The notes under the pieces: model-generated | Seen by the model: the letters and a program-made list of their open reading frames with translations, nothing else | Told to the model about the DNA's origin: nothing | Database searches by the model: none | Shown: positions 25,101-37,100 of the stretch, piece by piece | Numbering within the stretch: position 1 is the first letter of the stretch | Layout of the letters: each line of letters starts with the position of its first letter | Assembly: GCF_047511655.1 (NCBI RefSeq) | Contig: NC_133397.1 | Span: forward strand, 127,804,308-127,868,307 | DNA from: Castor canadensis | Taxonomy: Eukaryota > Chordata > Mammalia > Rodentia > Castoridae | Direction: 5' to 3' | DNA length: 64,000 bases | Made by a program: the position numbers and the translations under genes

Positions 25101-28100
25101 TTTTTTTTTTTGACAGTACTGGGATTTAAATTTAGGGCCTCGTGCTTGCTAGGCAGGTGCTGTACCTCTTGAGCCATGCACACAGCCCTTCTTTTGCTTG
25201 AGCTGTTTTTCAGATAGGGCCTTGCATTTTTGCACGGGCGGCTCTCAGACGCAGTCCCATCTTAGCCTCTCAAGTAGCTGGAATCGAGACGGAGTCTTGC
25301 TGAATTTTTATCCAGCTGGCCTCCAGCCTCAGTTCTCCTGAATCTGCCTTCTGAATAGCTGGGATTACAGGTGGGCAGTGCTGCACCTGGCCCCAACCTG
25401 CCTTTGGTAACATTTGTGCAGGATTTGGTGGCACATGGGTATTTGAGCCAAGAAAATTGAATCAAAAGCCTTTTACTTAAGGTCTTAAAAAGCATCGTAT
25501 ATCCTTCCATGGCATTTCATGAGGCACAGTATGATTTTTTTAAAAAAGGAAATGGGAACTCCATCTTGTTACTTAATGGAAGCTTCATGTTCTCTGATTT
25601 TCACGGGGATGGGGGTGGGGAAGAGGTGCTGTCTTGCACAGGTAAGGTATTTGTGAGACCGCTGTGAAATCTCACCAGCCAGCCCCTGCCCACCTTTCAG
25701 ATGAGTTTGGGGCCTGTGGTTGGTTGTGTCAAGTGTTGTCGCACATGGATGAACTCCCCTGCAGAAAGCAAAGGGCACTGTCTCATGGTCTGATCCAGAG
25801 TTACCCAAGCAAGGCTCACTGAAGTGCCGCTGGTCTCCTTTTACCTGCCCCCCAACCCTGTCCCCCTAGTAGCTCCTTAGGAAGTCACAGGGAGTGTTGT
25901 GACGTTTTGAGCATTTGAGCTCCATTTTGGGTCTGCACATGGAGTTCCTTGGATGACTGTTGAGTGACCCGGGAGTGAGGAGGGTTTCCTCAGGCCAGTG
26001 TGGATGAGTGCAAAGGACCATGGTGGTGAAGTGACTTCATGCCTTCCCCAAGTGGCAGCAGGACTGTGAGACCCTCTCTCTGCTGACGAGGTGTGAGTTC
26101 CATCCCAAGGCTCCAGAGGCTGTGCTGTCGCCCACCCCAGGACGAACCCCATGCTGCCGTGTGCAGGCCCAGAGGCTGTGTTGGAGGCAGCAGATACAGG
26201 GGTGCCCAGTGCGTGTCCCCATGGTACACACACCATCACTCCAGCAGCATCTCCGGTTTCATTACTTTGCCTGAGGGGCTTCAGCCAGGATTCCCTCTGC
26301 TCATCTCTGCCAGTCTCTGAAATGCAAGCTGGTGGCCCCCCGCTCTGGGAGCAAAAGCTCTCAGCTTCCCAGCCTGTTGTCTCTCTTCCTGCGGTCCATG
26401 GGTGCTCATGGGGAATCAGCCTGTCCTCTCTGCGCTTCCTTCATTTCCTTGAAAATCTCTCCAGGAGGTATTTACCCAAGGATACATATTTATCCAGGGT
26501 CTGCCCCCCATGTGGGATCCCTAATCTCTCCCTGTTCTGTATGAGCTTCATCTTGCCTGTTCCTCCTACTCCCAAGTCCGTGGGGACCACTCCTTGCTAG
26601 CCAGTTTCTCACAGTAGGCTCTATCTGATTTTTTTTTTTTTTTTGAGGCAAGATCTCAGTATATAGCCCAGGCCAGCCTCAAACTAGTGATCCCCCTACC
26701 TCAGCCTCCTGGGTACTGGGATTACAAGTGTGTAGCGCCATGCCCCGCTGTGTGTGATCTTCCTGGTCCTTTCAACATCCAGTGTGATCTTGCTAAAAAG
26801 CCAAGTTAGTCATGTCTTCTTTTAGAATCAGAACAGATCTCAGTGGTGACACAGATGTGGTTTAACTACCTGGGTAGATTCTGACTTCCCGGGTGTGATC
26901 AGTGCAAGGACCCAGTGAAGTAGACGAGTCCTCACCTGTGGAAGGGCTCTAACCCTTGGTTAGTTGTCATATCTGCAAGGTAGAGTGGTGGTAATTGCCT
27001 AAGGCTCTGTACCTCACCTATGCCTTTCACGCCTGTTTTTTGTAAGTAGTCATTTCCTTGCCTGCCTCGTGGGGCTGTCAAAGAAAGGATTGTATAATTG
27101 TAAGACCACGGAGCATTCGTGCTTCCAGGCAGGGATGTCTCCTAGCTTACTGCACTCAGTCAGAGAACTGCACTGCCGGTTCTAGAACTTTGGGGCAGGA
27201 GTTCACTTGTGTCATGAGTAATACAGTCTTTCTGATTCCCAGTTTCTTTAGAGACACCTGATAGTTTCCAAGTCATTAATTACAGAACGGTGAGAGCAGA
27301 TGCAAGCCAAAGCCTGGAGGGTCTACCTCACTGTGAGTGCCTCCTGCCTCAACATAAGTCAGCGATCCTGGCCAACCTGCCTCCAAGCTGCGACACGGGC
27401 CCTCAGGCGTGCAGTAGACATCAGGACACTTGTCAGCAAGTGAAGCCAGTGTGTCCCTAGTGACACATCCAAGATTACTCCCTTGGCAGACCAGGGAGAT
27501 ACAGGTGAGAAAAAAGATACAGTCAGTGAAAACAGGCACCATTCAAATGCAGAATCCTGAAGAGCAAGGCAGACCTTCAAATCCCAGGCATTCCCTGGTC
27601 TGGTAAAACTATCAGCAGGTGAAAACTCACTTATCAAGTATGCACTGTGCACCAGGCTTGCAGTTGAGGGGTACAGAGGTGCACAAGTGCCTGTCCTGCT
27701 GTCAGCAGGGGACATGGATGGGTGTTTTGGGGCTGCTGGTGATGTTAGCTCTTCCACAGGCACTGGTCTTCTCTCACCAGAACTCCCCTCCTGGACAGCC
27801 AGCAGTAGAGACCCTGCTTCTGGGCAAGCTAGGGACGGAGTGGGCCTATCTCTGGGTTGCTAGGATGTTCTCACCTGTATTGATTGCTAGTTTTACGTCT
27901 TCGTGTCTTCTGGGAATTGAGCTTCCACTTACTCCTTCCTTGTTAGGGTTGAACTTTCAAAACCCACTTTGACTCTTGTGTTCTAACTTGATAGTCTGAA
28001 GGTCATCCTCTAGAGAGAAGGCGACACTGGCTTTCTGTTTGGTCTGCGCTTCCCTGCCATTTGTCGTGCTATTTGTTTTAGCTTCAGGTCCCCTACCCCT

Positions 28101-31100
28101 GAATTAGTTTACCTCCTTGTCAGTTGGCAGTGTTTGTACGTTGAGTCATAGTGTCTGCAGTTATCTCATGCTCCTGGTCTGGATCTGGTATGGTCCCCAG
28201 GGTCTCAGTGGCACTGTTGGGAGGTGGGACCCTTAAAGGGGATACTGGAGCCAGATCTGGGCCCCTTCCTCTCTCTGTCTCTCTTGCTTCCAGCACAGCA
28301 GGAGGTGAGAGTTTACTTCTGTCCTGCCTTGCAGTTCTGCCTCACCAAGGGCTCAAAGGCTGCAGAGCCAAACAACCATGGACGGAGCCCATGAGCCAAA
28401 ACAAACCCTTCACGTTGTTTCTCTTGGTTGTTTTGTCACTGCCACACTGGCTGTGCACATCTGGAGAAAAGCAATCTTGTGTGTCTTGTGGATGCCTTGA
28501 TCAGGAGGAACAGGCCTGACTGTACCAGCCCTGTGCACCTGCTCACCTGGTTTCCATGGCTTCCGAGGGCCTTCTGCGAGTTGGTACCATGGATGGCTTA
28601 GGTTCTGTGGTGACCCTGATACCGTCCCCAGCATTAAGGCATCTTCTCCAGACTTCCCACTCTCACTCCCCATGAGATAAAACCTGTTTAAAGAGTGACC
28701 TTGTCCTTTCCATCAGCAACCACCAAAGAGAGAGAGAGAGAGAGAATTTGGGATGCAGAGGCAGTCTAAGTGGAAGGGGAAGCTTCCACACACATAGGCA
28801 GCCAGGAGCACACAGATGAAAGGGAACAGTGACAGAAGCCAGGGTTCAGGTTGCTGTAACCAGGCTCTGTGATTGTGGGCGACAAAGTGAACAGGTTGTG
28901 GTGGCCTTTGGTTCATAGAAAACTTGGTGCCTCTGGCCTCAATACACAGAGGGCGTGAACTCTGTGTGCCTGGTGTTGGGATGGGCTCCTTTACCTGTGG
29001 AATGGGTCCTGGAGGGATAGAGACTGCCAGGAGAAATGGGGGGACTGAGGTCTCCCTAGAAAGGGGAGCACAAAGTTCTAAAGTTTGACTTCAAACCATG
29101 GATCTTAGGCTGTTGTAGCTCCCATGGGAACACTTAGGGACTCTACAGAGGTGTTTACATGCTTGTTGGGTCCATTAGGTGAGAGATTTTGGGTAGAAAG
29201 AAACGTTAAGCCTGCCTGTTGCTGCCTGTCTTCCTTGGCAGGGAAGAGGGAGGGGGCTGAGGTTGAGGGCGGGGGCTTGATCTTTGATGTGGAAATAACA
29301 TATGAGACTCTTTCCTGTCTTAGCCCCCCCATCATCCAATCCTCCCTTTAATTTGGATGTTTTTTTCCCCCAAACATCCTTAGTACACCTTTTTTGGATT
29401 TGTCTCTTTCTACTGGAATGGAACTTTTAGGGCAGGTCCTTGCCTCTGCGCCATGCTTCCTACGTACCAGCCACTTGAACGAGGGACAGAATGGAGGAGG
29501 AGTGGAGAAAGAAGTTGAAGAAGAATCCAGGAGATGCTCGAAAGAGATGCTGGCATGAATGTGACTCTTGTTAGACATTTGGGGTGCTGCTGGGTTATCC
29601 TAACAGCCTCTGGAGAGTGCAGGCATGTCTGAGATTGGGAGACTGTGGTACATAAGTGACAGAACCAGAACTCACCTGCTTCTGGGTGTGAGCGGGCTCT
29701 ACGAGAAGAATATATGGTGAGGCTAGTGGCATGGCTCAAGTGGTAGAGTGCCTGTCTAGCAAGTGTGAGGCCCTGAGTTCAAATCCCAGTGCTGCTCCCC
29801 ACCCAAAAAAAGACTATATTGTGAGAAGGAATGTGCAGTTGCCCTCCATATCAACCACAGGTCAGAAATCCTAGGAAAACTAAGCACATGCAGACCTTCT
29901 GTTGTCCTTGTCATGGTTCCCTATGACGTGTGTGCAGATGTCTGTGTGGCATTGATTATAATAGGTGACAAATCATCTGGAGCTGACTTAAGGAAAGCAG
30001 GAGGCCCAGGGTTACATGCAAATGCAGTGCCCTTTTCTGTGAGGCCTTTGACAGTCCAGGGACTGAGCATCCATGGTCATCCTGGAGCCAGTCCTGTCCT
30101 GTGCTGAATCCAGGGGTGAAGGACAAGCAGTCCTCATTCTTCCGCTGACTCTCGAGTGTGCCTGGGTGTCAGAGGGACCATCAGACAGTCCTTAGCGTAT
30201 TATGCTCTGCCTCCCGCTAGGTGCATCCCATCTTTTGCCCAGCTGCTCTCGGTGGGTGTTTCAGGGACAGGGTGGGGTGCTCTTGAAACTTGGATTCTGA
30301 GGGATACTTCCAGTGCAGGAAGGGCATGCCTTTCCTCAGCCATGCTCTGATGCAGTTCTCCCTCCACCCTCAGGAAGGGCTGCCCTGGGGCCTGCATCTG
30401 TCAGGGCTGTGTCCTATGCCACAACCTTGGCTGACCAATCTGGAGGAAACTCCCTCGGGACGGGAGTGACTTTCCAGGGTGTGGAAAGACTGCACAGTTT
30501 TGGTTCATGTCACCTGTTTCTCACTCTTTTCTTTATTACCCCTCCTCAGGAGCCATTTTTCACCTTCTTCCTAACTGCCTCCCAACTCTACCAGATTTAA
30601 TACAAACAAGACTCAGTTTTGGCCCCTTTAGGGGCCGTTGTCACCCCATGTCAAAGTGAGGATCCTTCAGCAGAGTGCGGGTTTGCCATGCTCACGCACT
30701 GTTTACTTTTTCAAATAAATATTGTATAGACCTCTTAGTGAGGACTTGGGATGGAGGTGGCAAAGAAGGAGGAAAGGCAGGTGCAGCACCCGGGAGTGCC
30801 GTCCGCCCCCATCTTGCCCTTGACTGTGTTTGGCAAGAGGAAGACGTGAGCTTCCCTGGGACTCTCCTGGCCCCTGGGCCTTTGCATTTGCTCTTTGCTG
30901 GAGACACCGCTCTTGAGGGTGTCTCAAGAATACAGGAAAGGTGGGCCCATGGAGAACGGGGCTTGACAGGCTGGGAAGAGGGAGCCAGGCAGAGAGGAAT
31001 GTCAAGTGGAATAGATGTGGAAGAACAGTAAGGAAAAGGATGGGAGGAGAGGGAGCGTGGGTTGGGGAGAGGTGAGAGATGGAAAGGAAAACAACTGGAA

Positions 31101-34100
31101 GAGAGATTCTATTTTTCTCCAGAAAATTGCACAGAATTTCCATGAGATGAATCCAAGATTGCTTTTGAAAGCTCATTATCTTTTGTTACAAGGAAGAAAA
31201 TGTCGCCATTTCTGCCTTCTGTTCGGAAATTAAAGCTTTTCAGATGAAATCAGTGGATGAGTTTTATTGGCCAGAGCTTTTTAGTTGCTTCAGCTCTTGG
31301 TTGTAAGAGACAATCCTTGATTTAAGTGCAGGAAGGTCCACTAATTAGAAAAATCTGGGCAGTATTTGAGTTACAGAAGTCCTGGTGCTCCTTTAGCTGA
31401 AGGAAAACTCTGTCAAAACCAAGAGTAACACGACATGCGTGCACCCTTAGTTTTCACTTTTAGTTTGCAGGGCCTTGCATTTCGCATCTGCATGACTGTG
31501 GCCAGCTCTGGGTGCATGTCCTGTAGCGTTGGGGACGGAGGCCAGACTGGAGCCCCCCTGGCACCCCACCCTCCCACCCAGGGCCTGGCTCTTCGGTCTT
31601 TGTTGCTCCTCCATGAGAGCGGTCAGCAGAAAAAACGAAAATTCCTCACTGCAAGCTGTGGTTTCAAGTCAGGTCTGGACTCACTTTCTTAGGGCGTGGC
31701 ACCAGATCTGTTGCACACACTCTGAGTTTCTAGTCCTCTGGCTGAGTTATAATTGGTCTCCTTTGGTGTAAGATTCATCCGCATCCTGCAAAAAATAAAC
31801 AAAACCAAAAAGCCCAACTCCCTGTAACGTAATTTCATCTTCAAGTCAAAAGAACAAGACAATATTTCTTCAGTTTTTGTTTTTTTTTTAAATATGGGCT
31901 CACTATGCAGTCCAGGCTGGCCTTGAACTCACTCTTCTCCTACCTGAGGGACTACAGCTGTGCATCACCACACCCAGTTCTTCACAATCGTTGATTCTTG
32001 ACAAACTGTGCAGACAACAGAGGAGGGAGAGACTCACTGGGTGCACCAGCGAGGTGAATTAGCCAAGGGCCAAGGCAGAGGTCCTCTTGCCAGCCACCGG
32101 GCTGCCCTCACATCTTCTGACACATGTCCCTTAGCTGAGGTGCCTTCACTGCTGACCAAACTCCGCTCGCAGTAAGACTTTGCCTCCGGTGACCAGTGCA
32201 TAGTGAGTCCTGGCCGAGCCTCTGCTGCTCTTCTCTGCACGTACAGTTGAGTCAGGTTTACTGCATTTCCTGAGGGGCCACGCACGATGGGTCTAATGGG
32301 TTGGACAGGAGTGACGGCTGCTTCCCGCTCGCCAGGGGAAGGTGTGTCCCTGTGGCAAGTCTCCCAGCATCCCTGACTCCTCCTTTCCTGTCCCCCACCC
32401 AGGTGCCAGTGCAACCCATGCTGGCAGGAAGTGAATGCAGACGTGTTTTTCAGGGAGGGAGAACACAGGGAGGAGGAATCTTGTCACTTGTCACACCGTC
32501 AGTAGCTTTGCATTGTGCCTGGGCAGTGTTTTATAAACGAACTGACAGCCAGATTTGAGCCCTGAAATTTCCTGGTGTTGGTTACCTTACAGGAAGCTGG
32601 AAACTGGCTGGATTTCCTCTGTGCTCCTGGTTAAGTAGAGCCACAGTGTAAATGGCGCATGCCTTGTTGTGCGGGACTGCTGGCTCCCTGAGCGACGTAG
32701 TCACTGACACCAGTTCCTCTCTGCTAAAGCAGAGCCCGCCCTTGGGGTGGGGAGGTCACTGAGGCAGGACACTGAAGGCTTGGGAGTCCTGCCTTGGACA
32801 CTTTAAGAAAGCCGTGGTGGCTGTGGGGGACATGACGAGGACCTGCTGTCGAGTGTGACAGCTTGTTTTAAAAGTCACTCCGTTGGGTGGACAGAGGTGA
32901 ACAGCCAGCTTCTGGAAATCTGGCCTGATCCTGCTGACTTGTCCAAGGTGTGTGGGAAAGGACCTGAGTGGACATGAAGGGCCTCGGGACAAATGTCCTG
33001 TGGCCTTTCTTTCAGTAGCTAGGCCGAATGGCGTTTTATGGGCAGCAAGCATCTCTGTTCACCTCCATGTCCAGCAATGCTGATCTGCGACACAGGACAT
33101 GAGATCTGTCCTTCTTCCCTGAGCTGTCCTTTTGTTTTTTTATGCGGTACTGGGATTTGAACTCAGGACCGACACCTTGAGCCACTCCACCAGCCCTTTT
33201 TTGTTTTGTGATGGCTTTTTTGAGATAGGGTCTCATGAACTCTTTCCCCAGGCTGGCTCTGAACCTCGAACCCCCTGATCTCTGCCTTCTGAGTAGCTAG
33301 CATTACAGGCGTGAGCCACGGCACCCAGCTTCTAATGATATTTAAAATTTTATTTCCTTCATGTTCTGGGTTGGTCTTTTGAAGGGGGTCAGGAAAGCCC
33401 GAGTTTGGCAGGCAGCTCCGGCATGTCCCCTTGTAGCCCGGTGCCTGTGTGTCCTGTCGTCTTTATTGCAGATTTCTGCAGGTGCGACATTAGCTAGTTG
33501 TCCTTAGTTTTATTGCGTGTCTGGTGTCGGGCGATGGCAGGTGCCCTTCCTTCCCGTGGGCTCGAGTGGGATGGCTCGCCACTGTGCTGTAACGACCACT
33601 TGCAGAACAGAAGGACAATGCCCCAACTTTCTAGGCAGCTAAACTCCCGGCAGCACGTGTCTGGCTAGTTGAGACCATGTGTAAAATAGTCTGTGTTCAA
33701 ATCCCCTCCTGTCTTTTTGGAATAAGATGCTTGATGACTTAATCTTTCAAGGTTAAGTCATGCATGATGCTAAGTCCTTGTCACTTCCTGCATGCCATGG
33801 TGGGAATCTGTCCTATCCTGGTGACATTTTCTCCTTCTCTGTCCACACTTCTCTCTGGGTTCTCTTCAGAATTTGGTGTGACGGCATCTTCACCAGAACT
33901 CGTGCTTGATGACGAAGCTGTAACAGTGGTTAGCGCTCGCCTGTGGCCCTGTGGCATGTGACTTCCTGCCACCACCGCTGGTCTTGGTGGGTAATGGTGA
34001 CAGCATTGGGTGGCTCCAGGGCGGTGGCTCTAAGTCAGTGCCCTGTGTTTCAGATCGCTTCCAAGTATGACCACCAAGCAGAGGAAGACCTTCGCAACTG

Positions 34101-37100
34101 GATAGAGGAGGTGACAGGCTTGAGCATCGGCGCCAACTTCCAGCTGGGCCTGAAGGACGGGATCATCCTGTGCGAGTGAGTGTGTCTCTCACTCACTCCC
34201 TCGGTGTCCCCTGTGTCCCCCCACATCCCTCCCTGTCCCTCCCGGTGCCGGTTCTTCCCACAGATGTGCTGGGTTCCAGCATGCCCGTGTGGCGTGTCGC
34301 GTGTGTGACCAGTAAAGGGTCCCCGTGTGCTTGCTTTTAGACTCATAAACAAACTACAGCCGGGCTCCGTGAAGAAGGTCAACGAATCCTCACTCAACTG
34401 GCCCCAGGTAACTGCAGCTTCTGCTTCTGGCGGGCTCGGCCTTGTTCTCAGACAGGGTCTCGCTTTGTAGCCCCGCCTGGCCTTGAACTCGCAGTCCTTT
34501 GCTTCAGCTTCCCAAGTGCTGAGATTACAGGCCAGTACCACCACACCTGGCTGGTTTCTTTTTATTTGGTGTAAACTGTCAGGTTTGAGTTTGGTTTGGG
34601 GTTTGTTTTTTGGTGGCAGTTTTAAAATAGCCGTGTTAACACAGAAAACTGTATACACGGCCATATTTGTTTTTGCCTTTTTACAAAAAATGTTTCCATA
34701 ATCCCTTGTTGAACTGGTCTTCCAGTCATTTGATGTCTATGGGAAGTTGTCCCGCTGTTTTGTCCGCTTTTCAGAAATCTGACACAGCTCATTGGGAAAT
34801 AGGACCTAGGCCAGAAGGGTGGGGCTGGAAAAGCGGGGCCTTGACATGTGAACCGCACAGCTGAGTGACACCGGCCTTCACGGCACGGTTTGAAACAGGA
34901 GAATGAGTGTTCAGTAACCACAGGCTGCTTCTGAAATTAGGATTAGAACATAGCGGGTTCGTTTTTGATGGAGAAAATCCCAGGCCTGACAGCTGACAGC
35001 TCGGACGCAGAATTCTTAGCACTGTATGAGGCAGGTTTTGCCGCAGTCGAGCCAAAAAGCTCACTGTGCAAAAACATCAAGGCCGTTGTGTCAGTCCTCC
35101 TCCACGGAGCGCGCCTGGTGGGGACCTGGTCAGCGTCCTCGGCACGTGGCCGGCCGGCGTCTTGTCACGAGGCCGAGAGCCACGCGCCTCTTTCTTCCTC
35201 ACAGCTGGAGAATATCGGGAACTTCATTAAAGCCATCCAGGCGTACGGGATGAAGCCCCACGACATCTTTGAAGCCAACGATCTCTTTGAGAACGGAAAC
35301 ATGACCCAGGTTCAGACTACGCTGGTGGCTCTGGCAGGTCTGGTACGTACGCACCCTTCATGGCTGGTTGAAGAGTCCCCGCTCGTGTTGGTGACGATTG
35401 CGTCATGGTGGTCCCTCGGGGACTCGGACGGGGAGCTGTCCTTCCGGAATTGTTGGCTTTCCGGAAAGGCCTCGGTGGGCTCATCGGTGCGTGCCTTTCC
35501 GTCCAGGCGAAAACCAAAGGCTTTCACACCACCATCGACATTGGCGTGAAGTACGCGGAGAAGCAGACAAGGCGCTTTGACGAAGGGACGCTGAAGGCCG
35601 GCCAGAGCGTGATCGGCCTGCAGGTGAGTGACCGCTTCTCTGTCGCCGCCGCCCAGGGTGTCGCTGAGGCGAAAGGCAGCTGCAGGAGAAGCACCACGGG
35701 CAATGCAGGCAGCTATCCCAGCAGGTCCCTGGGTTCAGTCCCTAGTGCTTTCGCAAAACTCAAAACACAAAACAAAATCCTATGAGCAAATGGTGGTTCC
35801 GGAAGGAGCTTCAAGTATACCACACGGCCCGGCAACTGTTTCTTTAGGAAATGAACTTTTTTTTCTAGTCATACCGTTCTTTTTGAAGCACACACACTTT
35901 ATAAATTCCTAAGTGTTACTGAGTGAAGGGAGCAGCTTATAAAACCTGAACGCCACAGTCATTTGCCTAAACCAGCAGGCAGGACTCTGCTGCTCTGCCC
36001 ATTAGCATTTGCCAGGTTAAATCTCCAGAAGTAGCTAAGATGACTGTTCTCTCCTCACGTCGCTCCCCCGGCAGGTGTCACAAACGTCATCCCCAGCCAC
36101 TGTCCGTTCTGTGGACTTTGCTCTGGGAAACCTTCCTGATACACTGCCCTGCTCTGTGTGAGGTGGAGTTGTGTTTATAAAGTGCAAAATCCTACTTTGT
36201 TTAGAACCTGAATTTCCAAACAAGTAGACAGTTGGTTAAATTAAAATTGCAAATGGGAACTTACAATGTAAAAATACACCAATGTTTGACAGGTGGACAG
36301 AGGGGGTAAATCAGGTTATACAATACTGGAATCAGTGTGGGTCTTTTTAACTAAAAAATATGCATGTATGCTTTTTATAAATGAAGTATAAAAAGTGCTT
36401 GGTAAGCAGGGCATGGTGGTACACGACTGTAATCCCAGCTCTCAGGAGGCTGAGGCAGGAGGATTGTGAGTTTGAGGCTCAGCTTGGGCTACATAAGAGG
36501 ACCTTGTCACAAAACTGCTTACTAACCTCCCAGAAAAAGCAGCTGTCATTTGCCTCCATCTTTTTTTGTCACCATAGCTGGAGTAGAAAAACATGCTGCC
36601 TGGCCCTTGGTGGCTTTTGTCTGTTTCTGTGACTGAGCGTGACCCTTAATCTGGTGTCCCCAAGAGAGTGGGGATTGCCCCTAATTCCGCCACTCCGATC
36701 ACGTTGCAGCCTCCGTTTGGTTAACGATGCTGAGAGGTTCTGTGTACAGTGAATTTTTCTTTTCTGAAAGCTAGTCCTTGAAATTTGTTCGCAGAAGCCT
36801 GGAGGAGCGCTTGAGCTCAGGGACTTCCCCGCTCCACCTCCGTCTTGTTTTTTGGGGGTGGTGGTGTTGGGGATGACCCTGGGGCCCTCACCTGCTCAGC
36901 TCTTCCCTGGTCACTGGGCTGCACCCCAGCTCCATCTCTCAGTAGCACAGACTTTTGTCGTATGTGTCGCTGGCTTCCTGTAATTAGTGCTGATTTTTTC
37001 ACTTCAAAGATGGGGACCAACAAGTGTGCCAGCCAGGCGGGCATGACGGCCTATGGGACGCGGAGGCACCTGTACGACCCCAAGATGCAGACGGACAAGC

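Larger units (their letters stand above)
16172..34053 (+). other. CNN3: CNN3 intron 1 (17.9 kb)
   Basis: Runs from donor gtacgcc to acceptor tgtgtttcag. The first ~0.5 kb is still CpG island. The rest holds B1, composite SINE, MIR, Tigger and LTR remnants, annotated separately. No exon of another gene was recognised on either strand. Stretches between the listed repeats appear to be unique intronic sequence with no coding signal. Confidence 0.9.

Noticed and set aside
29722-29810. tRNA-like internal promoter boxes, suggesting a tRNA gene
   Set aside because: The sequence is an ID-type SINE with an A-rich tail. The same holds for other ID units here; none folds as an intact tRNA by eye.
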